Source: Parapedobacter sp035556095
GTDB taxonomy: Bacteria > Bacteroidota > Bacteroidia > Sphingobacteriales > Sphingobacteriaceae
Reading direction: 5' to 3'
NCBI RefSeq assembly: GCF_035556095.1
Contig: NZ_DATMFT010000029.1
Coordinates: forward strand, 124,001-188,000
DNA length: 64,000 bases
The translations under genes were made by a program, and so were the position numbers. Positions 25,082 through 34,073 of this stretch are shown piece after piece. Below the pieces are notes generated by a model that did no database searches, was not told the origin of the DNA, and worked only from the letters and a program-made list of their open reading frames with translations. Position 1 is the first letter of the stretch, and the number at the start of each line of letters is the position of its first letter.

Positions 25082-25561
25082 ATGAAAGCAATCGCTTACA
25101 GCATAAAGCCACAAGAAAAGGAAAGCTTGGCGCTGGCTAATGGCAAGAAACACGATCTGACTTTGATTTCCAATGAATTGAATGAACGGACAGTGTCGTA
25201 TGCCTTGGGGAAGGAGGCTGTGATCGTGTCTCCGTATGACATTGTAGACCGTAAGATGCTATGGGAATTGAAGCACGCCGGGGTAACAAAAATCATTACC
25301 CGGTCTAAAGCCACCACGCATATCGATCTGAAGGAAGCAACGCGAATGGATTTTAAGGTGGCCAACGTACCGGATACAGACCAGTCGATCGAAAATATTG
25401 CCAAGCAAACCATACGTAACCTCAATGCGTGGGGTGCCGGAAAATGTGTAGGCACGGCGTGTTGTTGCCAGAAGGTCTGTGAAATGGATAAAAAAAAAGT
25501 GAAAACGGAAGCTGACAACCACCGGGCAAATCACTATCGATATGGTCAAACAGGAAATTGA
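25082..25561 (+). CDS. Half-size 2-hydroxyacid dehydrogenase-like protein with cysteine cluster
   Basis: A 159-residue protein. Residues 1-110 resemble the N-terminal substrate domain of D-lactate/2-hydroxyacid dehydrogenases: MKAIAYSIKP, then VSYALGKEAVIVSPYDIVD, LWELKHAGVTKIITRSKATTHIDLKEA and KVANVPDTDQSIENIAKQTIRNL. The whole NAD-binding Rossmann domain that should follow is absent. Instead the protein continues into C-VGTA-CCC-QKV-C (Cys122, 127, 128, 129 and 133), a CX4CCCX3C cluster, then a polar tail. The frame is intact and overlaps hemN by 20 bases, so it is not an obvious pseudogene. ATG 25082 is chosen because homology begins there and the promoter overlaps an earlier in-frame TTG; ATG 25037 is the alternative. 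A metal- or iron-sulfur-binding accessory role in the oxidase/haem locus is possible but unproven. Confidence 0.75.
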   Translation: MKAIAYSIKPQEKESLALANGKKHDLTLISNELNERTVSYALGKEAVIVSPYDIVDRKMLWELKHAGVTKIITRSKATTHIDLKEATRMDFKVANVPDTDQSIENIAKQTIRNLNAWGAGKCVGTACCCQKVCEMDKKKVKTEADNHRANHYRYGQTGN

Positions 25562-26912
25562 TAACGCAGCATTGGTCGGACGCTACAATGTGGCGGCACC
25601 GAGGTATACCAGTTATCCCACCGTGCCGTACTGGGAAGAATCCACATGGACTTCCGAACATTGGACCAGCCATGTCCGGGCACGCTTCCAAGCCTCGTCT
25701 TCGCAAGGCATTGCTATCTACATCCATCTTCCTTTTTGCGAAAGGTTATGTACCTATTGCGGTTGCAATAAACGCATCACGAAAAATCACGGTGTCGAAG
25801 CACCGTATATCGATGCGGTACTGGCCGAATGGCAGTTGTACCGCAATCTACTCGGCACCACGGCAATCCCCATCAGCGAAATACACCTCGGTGGCGGCAC
25901 GCCCACATTTTTCAGTCCCGCACAGCTACAACGGCTCATGGATGGGATGCTGCAGGGATGCCACATATTGCCAAACCCCTCTTTTTCCTTCGAAGCCCAT
26001 CCGGCCAATACTACGGAAGCGCACTTGCAAACACTTTTTGACGCCGGCTTCCGGCGACTGAGCTTGGGTATACAGGATTTCGATCCCGATGTACAACGCG
26101 TTATCAACCGTTGGCAGACCGAAGCCGATGTACGGCGGGTGATATTAGACGCCCGCCGCATCGGCTATACTTCCATCAACTTCGATCTCATCTACGGCCT
26201 TCCGTTGCAGACCGCGAAGACCGTAAATGAAACCATCACGACATCACTCGCCATGCGTCCCGACCGCATATCGTTTTATAGCTATGCGCATGTGCCGTGG
26301 ATGCAACCCGGTCAGCGGCATTATACCGAGGCAGATATTCCCAAAGGGCAAGAAAAACTGGCGCTCTACAGCCTCGGTAAGGCACTTATCGCTGACGCCG
26401 GTTACCGTGATGTAGGCATGGACCATTTCGCCCTGCCCCAAGATGCCCTCTGTATCGCGGCGACAAACGGCAAGCTTCACCGTAACTTCATGGGTTATAC
26501 CGATCGGTATTCGCCCCTACTCATCGGCCTCGGCGTATCATCCATAAGCGATTCGTGGACGGCTTTTGCACAGAATGAGAAAACGGTCGAAACATATACA
26601 TTGCGGGTGAATAGGGGTGAACTCCCCGTGTTCAAAGGCCACGTACTTTCTGATATGGACCTCACGATAAGGAAACATATCCTCGAAATCATGTGCCAGG
26701 GGGGCACCGCGCTAGACATGCCCGTTGCGCAGGCGGCGCCAATCTTGGAACGCTTGGCATCACTGGTAGTTGATGGACTGGTTGAAGTGGATGGTATGCA
26801 TATACAGGTCACTCCAACGGGTTTCTCCTTTTTGCGCAATGTCTGCATGGCCTTTGACGAGCGGCTCCACGAAAAGCAATATACACAACCGTTGTTCAGC
26901 AGTGCGGTTTAA
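25542..26912 (+). CDS. hemN: Oxygen-independent coproporphyrinogen III oxidase
   Basis: A 456-residue radical-SAM enzyme that decarboxylates coproporphyrinogen III to protoporphyrinogen IX without oxygen, feeding haem synthesis at low oxygen. The 4Fe-4S/SAM motif CERLCTYCGC lies at residues 66-75, with Cys66, Cys70 and Cys73 as ligands plus the extra Cys75 typical of true HemN rather than HemW. The N-terminal YNVAAPRYTSYPTVPYW segment is another HemN hallmark. It also has GGGTPTFFSP and the C-terminal HemN domain. It overlaps the upstream cysteine-cluster gene by 20 bases and precedes ccoI by 13, so haem supply and cbb3 copper loading are expressed together. Its position beside a predicted oxygen-sensing pair fits micro-oxic induction. 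Confidence 0.95.
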   Translation: MVKQEIDNAALVGRYNVAAPRYTSYPTVPYWEESTWTSEHWTSHVRARFQASSSQGIAIYIHLPFCERLCTYCGCNKRITKNHGVEAPYIDAVLAEWQLYRNLLGTTAIPISEIHLGGGTPTFFSPAQLQRLMDGMLQGCHILPNPSFSFEAHPANTTEAHLQTLFDAGFRRLSLGIQDFDPDVQRVINRWQTEADVRRVILDARRIGYTSINFDLIYGLPLQTAKTVNETITTSLAMRPDRISFYSYAHVPWMQPGQRHYTEADIPKGQEKLALYSLGKALIADAGYRDVGMDHFALPQDALCIAATNGKLHRNFMGYTDRYSPLLIGLGVSSISDSWTAFAQNEKTVETYTLRVNRGELPVFKGHVLSDMDLTIRKHILEIMCQGGTALDMPVAQAAPILERLASLVVDGLVEVDGMHIQVTPTGFSFLRNVCMAFDERLHEKQYTQPLFSSAV

Positions 26913-26925
26913 TAACTGAAAACAA

Positions 26926-29340
26926 ATGGCTGTAGGAACCAAAGCTTCGAAAAATACCCGGTGTTTTCATTGCGGCGATGCGGTGTTGCACGCCGGGTAT
27001 GAGGCTGATGGCCATGAGTTTTGCTGCGTGGGCTGCCAGAGTGTATACCGCATACTGAGCGGAAACAATATGCAGCAATATTACCGTTATAACGCGCATC
27101 CCGGTAAAAAGAAAGCCGAATACGGCAACCGCTATGAATACCTGGACGAGCCGGTGATTGCCGATAAGCTTGTTGATTTTAAAAACGAAGAAATCACTGT
27201 GATAACCTTCTACGTCCCGGCTATCCACTGCAGTTCCTGCATCTGGCTGCTTGAGCATCTTTACAAGCTAAATCCGGCGGTCGTGAGGTCGCAAAGCGAC
27301 TTCATGAAGAAGCAGGTAAACATTACGTTCAAGCACCAGGAGCTACCTGTACGCGGACTGGTCGAGTTGTTGGATGATATTGGGTATGCACCCAAAATCA
27401 CTTTGCAGGATGTGGTAAAGGCGGGCCGCAAGTTTTCCCAAAGCGGACTGGTCGCCAAAATAGCCGTTGCAGGGTTCTGCTTCGGCAACTCCATGATGTT
27501 GAGCTTTCCCGAATATTTCGGCATGGCAGCCTTTGAGGCGAAGTACGCGACATTCTTTGGGTGGATGAATTTCGCCTTCTCGCTTCCCGTCCTGCTATAT
27601 AGCGGGCGGGACTACTTTACCTCGGCATGGCATAGCCTCCGTCAGCGACAGCTCAACCTCGATGTGCCACTGGCCCTCGGTATCGCAGTATTATTTGCCC
27701 GGACCGCTTGGGAAGTTTTCTCGGGCAGCGGCCCCGGGTTTGCGGATACCCTCTGTGGGCTCGTGTTCTTTCTGTTGGTGGGCAGGTGGGTGCAGCAACG
27801 TACCTATCACCACATTTCGTTTGAGCGCGACTACCGCTCCTATTTTCCGGTCGCAGTAACACGCGTCATCGACGGCGTGATGAAGCCAATACCCCTTGCG
27901 GACATCCGGGTGGGCGACCGGCTGCTCGTCCGCAACGGCGAAATCGTCCCTGCTGATGCCATCCTCCTGAAAGGAGACGCCGATATCGACTTCAGCTTTG
28001 TTACCGGCGAATCTGAGCCGGTGCAGAAAGTGCTCGGCGAGATTATCTATGCCGGCGGTCGGCAGCTGGGCGAAGCCATTGAGTTGGAAGTGGTGAAGGC
28101 CGTATCGCAAAGTTACCTAACCCGGCTATGGAACAACGAGGCTTTTAAACCGTATGAGCGGAAGTTCCGGACGTTTAGTAACGTAGTGAGCCGGTATTTT
28201 ACAATTGTGTTGCTTACCATTGCCATCTTCGCCATGGCATATTGGTTTTTTCAGGGCAACGCGGCAAAAGCGTGGGGTGCATTCACTGCCGTATTGATCA
28301 TAGGCTGCCCGTGCGCATTGGCCTTGAGCGGTCCATTTACGCTGTCGGCTGCACTCAGCATTTTCGACCGGAACCGTTTCTATGTAAAAAATACCGCGGC
28401 GATTGAACAGCTGGCGGCAATTGACTGCCTCGTATTCGACAAAACGGGGACCATCTCCTCACCGAATGCGTCGCGGATGTCTTTCGATGGCGAGCTGACG
28501 CCCGATGAGCTGGCCATGGTGGTGGCCGTGGCGCAGAACTCCAGCCACCCGCTCAGCCGTGAGCTGGTCAATTGGGGTGGATCGGTTGCCCCGATGCGCG
28601 TAAGTGGTTTCCAGGAAATAACAGGCAAAGGGATTGAAGCCGTGGTGGCTGGCCATGACGTACGTGTGGGTAGCAGCACGTTCGTAGGAGCCATGTACAC
28701 ACCGGGTGATACAGTGCGTGGAAGCCATGTTTACATCGCCATCGATGGCCGTGTGAAAGGCTGCCTGGTAGCTGCGCAGCCTTGGCGACCGCAGCTAGAG
28801 GAGGTTATGGGCCAGCTGGCAACCGGTTATACACTGAACCTGGTATCTGGCGATCACGACAAAGACCGCGAGCACTTGCGCGCCATATTTCCCCGGCAGT
28901 CTGCATTGCTGTTCAACCGTCTGCCAATCGAGAAACTGGAATATATCCGGACGTTGCAGGAAGGGGGCAAATCGGTATGTATGTTTGGCGATGGCCTTAA
29001 TGATGCCGGCGCTTTGAAACAGGCCAATTTGGGGGTGGCGGTGAGCGACGACATCAACAACTTTTCGCCGGGTTGCGATGCGGTATTGGATGGCCGTTCG
29101 TTTGCGATGCTGCCGCGCTTTTTCAGTTTTGCGAAAGATGTACGCAAAGTTATCCATATGAGCTTCGGTATTTCGCTGGTTTATAATGTTGTAGGCCTGA
29201 GCTTTGCCGTAACAGGCACCATGTCGCCCCTGTTTGCCGCCATCCTTATGCCATTGAGCACCGTTACTATTATCGGATTCACCACGGTGGCCACCCGGGT
29301 GTATGCTGTTAGAAAACAATTAACCGAGAAGGTATCATGA
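26926..29340 (+). CDS. ccoI: Copper-transporting P1B-type ATPase for cbb3 oxidase assembly
   Basis: An 804-residue heavy-metal P-type ATPase of the CcoI/FixI group. The N-terminus has the group-specific metal site CFHCG (13-17) with CCVGC (about 33-37). A heavy-metal-associated domain with HCSSC (about 102-106) follows. Membrane helices frame the ion-binding CPC (Cys461-Pro-Cys463). The actuator TGES loop, phosphorylation site DKTGT (Asp505) and hinge GDGLND complete the ATPase. CcoI exports copper to the periplasmic side for the CuB centre of cbb3 oxidase. It shares a 4-base ATGA overlap with ccoS, indicating coupled translation. General copper efflux (CopA-like) is less likely given the N-terminal motif and neighbours. 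Confidence 0.95.
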   Translation: MAVGTKASKNTRCFHCGDAVLHAGYEADGHEFCCVGCQSVYRILSGNNMQQYYRYNAHPGKKKAEYGNRYEYLDEPVIADKLVDFKNEEITVITFYVPAIHCSSCIWLLEHLYKLNPAVVRSQSDFMKKQVNITFKHQELPVRGLVELLDDIGYAPKITLQDVVKAGRKFSQSGLVAKIAVAGFCFGNSMMLSFPEYFGMAAFEAKYATFFGWMNFAFSLPVLLYSGRDYFTSAWHSLRQRQLNLDVPLALGIAVLFARTAWEVFSGSGPGFADTLCGLVFFLLVGRWVQQRTYHHISFERDYRSYFPVAVTRVIDGVMKPIPLADIRVGDRLLVRNGEIVPADAILLKGDADIDFSFVTGESEPVQKVLGEIIYAGGRQLGEAIELEVVKAVSQSYLTRLWNNEAFKPYERKFRTFSNVVSRYFTIVLLTIAIFAMAYWFFQGNAAKAWGAFTAVLIIGCPCALALSGPFTLSAALSIFDRNRFYVKNTAAIEQLAAIDCLVFDKTGTISSPNASRMSFDGELTPDELAMVVAVAQNSSHPLSRELVNWGGSVAPMRVSGFQEITGKGIEAVVAGHDVRVGSSTFVGAMYTPGDTVRGSHVYIAIDGRVKGCLVAAQPWRPQLEEVMGQLATGYTLNLVSGDHDKDREHLRAIFPRQSALLFNRLPIEKLEYIRTLQEGGKSVCMFGDGLNDAGALKQANLGVAVSDDINNFSPGCDAVLDGRSFAMLPRFFSFAKDVRKVIHMSFGISLVYNVVGLSFAVTGTMSPLFAAILMPLSTVTIIGFTTVATRVYAVRKQLTEKVS

Positions 29341-29579
29341 GCGCTATCTTTTTTCTCATCGGCTGCAGCGTGTTCATCGCCTTGATATTTCTGGCAGCCT
29401 TCTTTTGGGCCAACAAAACCGGACAGCATGACGATACCTATACGCCATCCGTACGGATTCTGTTTGAGGATGAGGTGGAGTGCCAAGAAGTTGAAACCGA
29501 AGCGGGGGACGACGAGGTGGACGACGCACATCATGAGACTGGTGACAGAACCGTAAAAATGGGTGAAAAGGTGGTTTAA
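29337..29579 (+). CDS. ccoS: cbb3 oxidase maturation protein CcoS
   Basis: An 80-residue protein with one N-terminal transmembrane helix (IFFLIGCSVFIALIFLAAFFW) followed by the family segment with an aromatic/acidic junction (FWANKTGQHDD) and a long acidic tail. CcoS is required for haem/copper insertion into the oxidase. The start ATG overlaps the ccoI stop (ATGA). The tail is longer than in proteobacterial CcoS and very acidic (EAGDDEVDDAHHE), which is common in Bacteroidota. Confidence 0.9.
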   Translation: MSAIFFLIGCSVFIALIFLAAFFWANKTGQHDDTYTPSVRILFEDEVECQEVETEAGDDEVDDAHHETGDRTVKMGEKVV

Positions 29580-29596
29580 ACACACCTCCGGAAAAT

Positions 29597-29614
29597 ATAC
29601 CCACTACTGGGTAT
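29597..29614 (+). terminator. Hairpin after ccoS
   Basis: ATACCC (29597-29602) and GGGTAT (29609-29614) form a 6-base stem 17 bases after the ccoS stop. There is no T-run, so it is a weak terminator or RNA end-stabiliser. Its sequence resembles the terminator at 16612-16639. Confidence 0.35.
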
Positions 29615-29714
29615 TTCCCAAAACATTAGCGATACCTATCTTCGCCGGCATATGGATATCAACCAAGTTTTCTTCTATGAATTCACTTTTTTTAAAAATT
29701 TCAATTAATCACTG

Positions 29715-31037
29715 ATGACTAAACATTTAACAATTTCAAGCTTATTTTTGGTCGCTGTTATTGTGTTTGGCGCTTGCAAGAAGGACAAGCCCGGCTCCGT
29801 AATCGACCCGGACGATGGATTCGAATTGCCGTACAACAAAGAGGGGGTAACAGCCAATAAAAAATTTGTTGAAGACGAAGGACGTTCCGTTGTCAAAAAG
29901 CTGGAAGCTTTACCCGATGCCGATGCCATCAAGGCGCTCAATACACTGGCAGATCTCAATATGCCCGATGTAGACATTACCCTTTCAGCGGTTGCACGAA
30001 TAGGGCGTCAGCCAAACAAAGTAGCCGCGATAGGCCGTACATTGACAACGGTTGCCGAGGCCGATGTGACCCTGAATAATGCCTATGGTATTTACGAATA
30101 TAATCACCAAACGGGCGATTGGGATAAAACCGCTTCATCTGAAAAGTTGGAACTTCGCTTTCCCGCATTGGCCAACGCGCAAACCAACAATGCGGTATTG
30201 ACCATAGCCTATACGAGCAATGGACAGGTCATCGATATCGATGGTGAATCACTAGAACTGCCTACCGCGGTAAACGCGTCATTGAAGGTAGCCGGTGAGG
30301 AAGTGCTTAAGCTGGTTTCATCTTATGCCTACGAAAGCGATGGGCTACCCAAAAACATTGATGTAACGCTGACCATGGGTGGCTATAAAGCAACACTGCT
30401 GGCAGAAAAAGGCAGTACGACAAAAGCAGAAGTTAAATTTTCAGTGAATGGCGAAGAACTGATAGCGGCTAGCCTTGAAGCGGAAACGCGCAATTACAAC
30501 ATGGATACATTTGAGGATGAAGATAATCTTGAAGACCTGGTCGGTGCATCCAACGCCTCGATTAGGCTCGGAAATGTCCAACTCCTAGGTTTCTTTGATG
30601 TCAGGAAATTTATCAGCGCGCTGCCTAACTTGGAATATCCCGATTATCCGGATTATTACGACTACTTTACAGGGAACGAAACTTGGGGAAGCGCAGAATA
30701 CGCCGCCGCAGAAGCCGCATATGATGAAGCTTATCGCAAGTACCAAACACAATATGAGGCAGTAGATAAACAGCTAACGGAGGCCGAAGTAGATGCCCTG
30801 AAAAAATACAGCAAATTTGTAGCCGTTAACCTGAGTACCGAACAACGGATTGCCACTGTGGATTTTCAAGTGTACGAAGACAAATATTGCTACGATGGCA
30901 TTTGTGATATTTATTACGATTATGAGCCTGTCTTGGTTTTTGGCGACGAGTCAAGAGTCAGTTTCGAAGATTTTGCGGATACCGGGTTTGATAGGTTGAT
31001 TTCCGACCTCGAAGACTTGATTGAAAAATTTGACTAG
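29715..31037 (+). CDS. Lipoprotein of unknown function, 440 residues
   Basis: A lipoprotein with signal peptide and lipobox (MTKHLTISSLFLVAVIVFGAC, cysteine about 21). The mature protein is acidic, with many beta strands (VTLTMGGYKATLLAEKG and similar). A striking Tyr/Asp/Pro-rich stretch, YPDYPDYYDYF (about 312-322), is followed by a predicted Ala/Glu/Tyr-rich coiled helix. I recognise no family. It lies between the ccoS end and a convergent TonB operon, with a possible -7 box TATCTTCG at 29637-29644 (seven of eight matches), so it is probably transcribed alone. Surface or outer-membrane anchoring is the only safe inference. Confidence 0.7.
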   Translation: MTKHLTISSLFLVAVIVFGACKKDKPGSVIDPDDGFELPYNKEGVTANKKFVEDEGRSVVKKLEALPDADAIKALNTLADLNMPDVDITLSAVARIGRQPNKVAAIGRTLTTVAEADVTLNNAYGIYEYNHQTGDWDKTASSEKLELRFPALANAQTNNAVLTIAYTSNGQVIDIDGESLELPTAVNASLKVAGEEVLKLVSSYAYESDGLPKNIDVTLTMGGYKATLLAEKGSTTKAEVKFSVNGEELIAASLEAETRNYNMDTFEDEDNLEDLVGASNASIRLGNVQLLGFFDVRKFISALPNLEYPDYPDYYDYFTGNETWGSAEYAAAEAAYDEAYRKYQTQYEAVDKQLTEAEVDALKKYSKFVAVNLSTEQRIATVDFQVYEDKYCYDGICDIYYDYEPVLVFGDESRVSFEDFADTGFDRLISDLEDLIEKFD

Positions 31038-31056
31038 TTGCTTTTTAACTCGTTCT

Positions 31057-31096
31057 CAATTAAGAAAGGCCGGTCGACACCGGCCTTTCTTAATTG
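31057..31096. terminator. Bidirectional terminator overlapping the DUF4249 stop codon
   Basis: A perfect 18-base inverted repeat (31057-31074 with 31079-31096, GC core AAGGCCGGT) with a 4-base loop separates two convergent genes. The stop codon of the minus-strand DUF4249 gene (31090-31092) lies inside the right arm. A/T-rich ends give short U-runs in both directions. Confidence 0.8.
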
Positions 31097-31932
31097 ATGA
31101 TTGCGGACTTTTCGTCATAAGCTTCCCCGTACCAAATTCCTAAAGCCGGCCCACTAATATTTCCTTGGATACGTACCGGGCTTCCCAATGAGGGGAGCTG
31201 CCCCGTTAACGCGTTGACTTGTTTCCAGAACCTAAAGGCATCTTCGGGCATTGTAGCAAGCCGGATTTGTACGGTATCACCAATTTTGTAATACATCTCC
31301 ACATCGGGGGAGATATTCGATGTTCGGTTTCTAAATAGCCTCAATGAGACCGACTGTCCGTTTGCAAGGTCATCCGCCAATCCGGCGGGTGTAAAAGAGG
31401 CGTAATGCGGCTCGCCCTTCAGCTTACCATAAAACCGATAAAAATCTTTGCTTTCTTCCGGATCAGTAAATGATAGTTGCAGCAACCGTACGCTATCGCC
31501 CGCTTCACTAAAGCTCAGCTTGTCGATTTTCGGCATGGCTGGAATCGTGGTTGTTGCTTCAATAAGCTCATCGGCATACGTGATGCGTAAGTGGTAATCT
31601 ATCCCTTCGCGGCCACGAAGTGTACGCCCTACATAGTGGTAAAAGGGAAAGCCGTTGGCCGTTTTAACCAAGGTGAGTACCTCGTGGTCATCCTCGCTGA
31701 ATACCTCTACCTTTGCCCAGCGTATGATAATGGCTTCAAGCCGCGAAGAATCGATGGGGATTGAAACTGGAAGGTTATGCGTAAGCGCCACTTTTGGAAA
31801 CTCGCCCAATGATATGGAACCTTCAACCACAAATTTGGGTTGGTACTGCGCGCGGTCGGCTATATCGCTAGGTGAGCAACCAAGCGATAGCATGGCCAGT
31901 AACGCAAACAGGAATAAGTAACCGGATTTCAT
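31090..31932 (-). CDS. DUF4249 outer-membrane-associated lipoprotein
   Basis: A 280-residue lipoprotein (MKSGYLFLFALLAMLSLGC, lipobox SLGC) with a DUF4249 domain: QPKFVVEGSISLGEFPKVALTHNLPV at the start and the YHLRITYADELIEATTTIPAMPKIDKLSF strand pair. In Bacteroidota DUF4249 genes nearly always follow a TonB-dependent receptor, and here its ATG overlaps the receptor's stop by 4 bases (ATGA), so the two are translationally coupled. It likely forms the surface or periplasmic accessory of that receptor. The ligand is unknown. The 3' end is inside the shared terminator hairpin. Confidence 0.88.
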   Translation of the reverse strand: MKSGYLFLFALLAMLSLGCSPSDIADRAQYQPKFVVEGSISLGEFPKVALTHNLPVSIPIDSSRLEAIIIRWAKVEVFSEDDHEVLTLVKTANGFPFYHYVGRTLRGREGIDYHLRITYADELIEATTTIPAMPKIDKLSFSEAGDSVRLLQLSFTDPEESKDFYRFYGKLKGEPHYASFTPAGLADDLANGQSVSLRLFRNRTSNISPDVEMYYKIGDTVQIRLATMPEDAFRFWKQVNALTGQLPSLGSPVRIQGNISGPALGIWYGEAYDEKSAIIN

Positions 31933-34037
31933 AATCTTATCGTATAACTAATGGAGGGCAATAGGGGAAGAATAGCAAATAACTCACTCGTTGTTTGTAT
32001 GTACGGACGGTCCCCATGTAATTGCCCCGCAAATTCATAATACTGAAAAAGGGCATTCATTCGGTTATAAAGGTTAATGACGCTGATATTGATCTCCTGT
32101 TCCCACCGCTTGGTGTTGCGAAATGAATAGGTAGCCCCGATATCAAGGCGGTGGTACGCGGGAAGGCGAGCACTGTGGTAAGCACCGTATTCAGATACCA
32201 CATTATTGCCAAGAAAATACCGGCCGGTTTCAGGGGTAAAATTGCTGCCGTCGCTATACGTAAAATAAGCATTGGCGATCCAACGTTTGTTCAGTTGAAA
32301 TTGAGCTACCCCATGAAACTGGTTTGGGCGGTCGTATTTGAATGGGTACATCCGGTTTTCTTCGATGTCCGGGAACTGTCGAAAACTCCGCGAAAGCGTA
32401 TAGCTAAGGTATCCTTTCAGGGCACCCCGGTTTTTTTTCAGGTGAAGTTCAATACCATAGCTCCGGCCGCCCCCCGTAAGCAACTTTCCGGCTGTTCCTT
32501 CCTCGTCAAATAAATTCAGCAACTGTCCATTATATTCGTACAAATTGTTCATTTTCCTGTCGAATATTTCTGCGTATGCTTCCCATCCGGTATCAAGCCA
32601 ACGGCCATATATCCCCACCGCTGCTTGCTCGGCTGTACTTGGTGCGGTATCCATGTCGCTGCTCACCCAGAAGTCGGCCGGCAGACTACTGCTCGTAAGC
32701 GGGAGGAAATGTAGTGCTTGATGGCTCCGATGCCAAGATGCTGCTATATGGTAAGCTGGCAAAAATTGGTAAGTGAGGCTCAATGTCGGGTCTAGGTTGT
32801 GATACCCCAGGCGGCTTGCAGTTGCAGAGACAGAACGATTCCCCCCATTGAAATAGGTATAGGAAAGCCCGGCCTGTGCCGAGAACCCATCCGTGAATTG
32901 GAAGAGAGCGTCGGCAAAGGTTTGTACTTCATGCGCCTGCTGTTGCTCCAGCGAGCTCGTGTTTAGCGGTGCGCCGCTGTTGTAAATCCGGGGTTCCAAC
33001 GGGTGAATGCGGTATGTGGCTGCATGGGCGCCGGCTGTAACCCGCCAGTGGGGTTGGCTATGGGACCATTTGACACCCCCCTGTACATTGCCAATTTGAT
33101 TGGTGAGCGATACAACGGAAACGCCATCTGCTAAACCGAAATTAAACCGGTAATGGCTATAGGCCATTTGGTAGGAAATTTTCTGAGTAGGAGGCATTTG
33201 CCGGTCCAATTTGATACGTACAGCCGTATTCCGCCAATCCATTTGCTGGTTTACGCCTTCACGCTGCAGGGCGAAACCAAAATCATCACCGCCGTGGTAT
33301 AACGAAAGAGACAGGACTCCGGGCTTTAACGTCACCGCGGTATTGATGTTGATGTCGTAGAGATCGTATGCCGTTCGGCTAAGGGTCTTGTCGCTGGGGG
33401 TAATCCGTTTCAGTAACGGCCATAATGTCTGGTTCATAAAGGTCTTTCGGAATTGCAAATCCAACCACCAACTGCCGGATAGTGTCGTTTTTATTCCCGC
33501 ATTGGCGTGGAGCAATCCGAGCGACAGCACGGTGCGGGTGCTATCCGGGCGTTGCCAATTGCTTTGTAAGTCGATGTAGGAAGAAATCCTCCCGAAGCAG
33601 TCGGCTGGTGGAGCCCCCCGATAGATTGCCATGTGTTGTATAGCTTCGGGGTTAAACACCGAAAAGAGGCCCATCAGGTGGTTGGGATTAAAAATCGTCA
33701 TGTCGTTAAGCCTGATGAGGTTATGCCCCGGTTCGGCACCCCGAATATACAGCCCGGCGTTCCCATCGCCACCGTTGCCAATACCAGGCAATGTCTTCAG
33801 GCTTTTCAACGGATCTATTTCGCCGAGCATCCGGGGTGTAAGTGCCATATCCGAAATATCGATGCGTTGCATGCCAAGCTTGTTCCGGATCACTTCGCTT
33901 TTGAAACGGTGGATTTCAACTTCATTCAACTGCCTGGTGGTGTCGCGAACCAGCGAATCCTGCTTGGCCATGGCACGGCTAATAGGCCCGCAAGCCAATA
34001 GCAAAAGAAACATACCACATGAGCAACGAAGGTTCAT
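31929..34037 (-). CDS. TonB-dependent receptor paired with DUF4249
   Basis: A 702-residue outer-membrane receptor. A signal peptide (MNLRCSCGMFLLLLACGPIS) leads to a plug domain (LNEVEIHRFKSEVIRNKLGMQRIDI through GIGNGGDGNAGLYIRGAEPGHNLIRLND and MAIYRGAPPADCFGRISSYIDLQ), then a 22-strand barrel ending SISYTIRL. DUF4249-linked receptors usually start with a carboxypeptidase-regulatory-like domain; here it is absent, so the plug begins soon after the signal. The gene is the middle one of a three-gene operon (94-residue protein, receptor, DUF4249). Cargo could be a peptide, metal complex or small glycan; nothing in the sequence decides. Confidence 0.9.
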   Translation of the reverse strand: MNLRCSCGMFLLLLACGPISRAMAKQDSLVRDTTRQLNEVEIHRFKSEVIRNKLGMQRIDISDMALTPRMLGEIDPLKSLKTLPGIGNGGDGNAGLYIRGAEPGHNLIRLNDMTIFNPNHLMGLFSVFNPEAIQHMAIYRGAPPADCFGRISSYIDLQSNWQRPDSTRTVLSLGLLHANAGIKTTLSGSWWLDLQFRKTFMNQTLWPLLKRITPSDKTLSRTAYDLYDININTAVTLKPGVLSLSLYHGGDDFGFALQREGVNQQMDWRNTAVRIKLDRQMPPTQKISYQMAYSHYRFNFGLADGVSVVSLTNQIGNVQGGVKWSHSQPHWRVTAGAHAATYRIHPLEPRIYNSGAPLNTSSLEQQQAHEVQTFADALFQFTDGFSAQAGLSYTYFNGGNRSVSATASRLGYHNLDPTLSLTYQFLPAYHIAASWHRSHQALHFLPLTSSSLPADFWVSSDMDTAPSTAEQAAVGIYGRWLDTGWEAYAEIFDRKMNNLYEYNGQLLNLFDEEGTAGKLLTGGGRSYGIELHLKKNRGALKGYLSYTLSRSFRQFPDIEENRMYPFKYDRPNQFHGVAQFQLNKRWIANAYFTYSDGSNFTPETGRYFLGNNVVSEYGAYHSARLPAYHRLDIGATYSFRNTKRWEQEINISVINLYNRMNALFQYYEFAGQLHGDRPYIQTTSELFAILPLLPSISYTIRL

Positions 34038-34073
34038 TTGTGATGATAGGTTGACGGATAGAAAGATTGCCGG

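Noticed and set aside
25082..25561. Truncated dehydrogenase as a simple pseudogene
   Set aside because: The frame is intact, has a good promoter and overlaps hemN, and it ends with an ordered cysteine cluster instead of a decayed domain.
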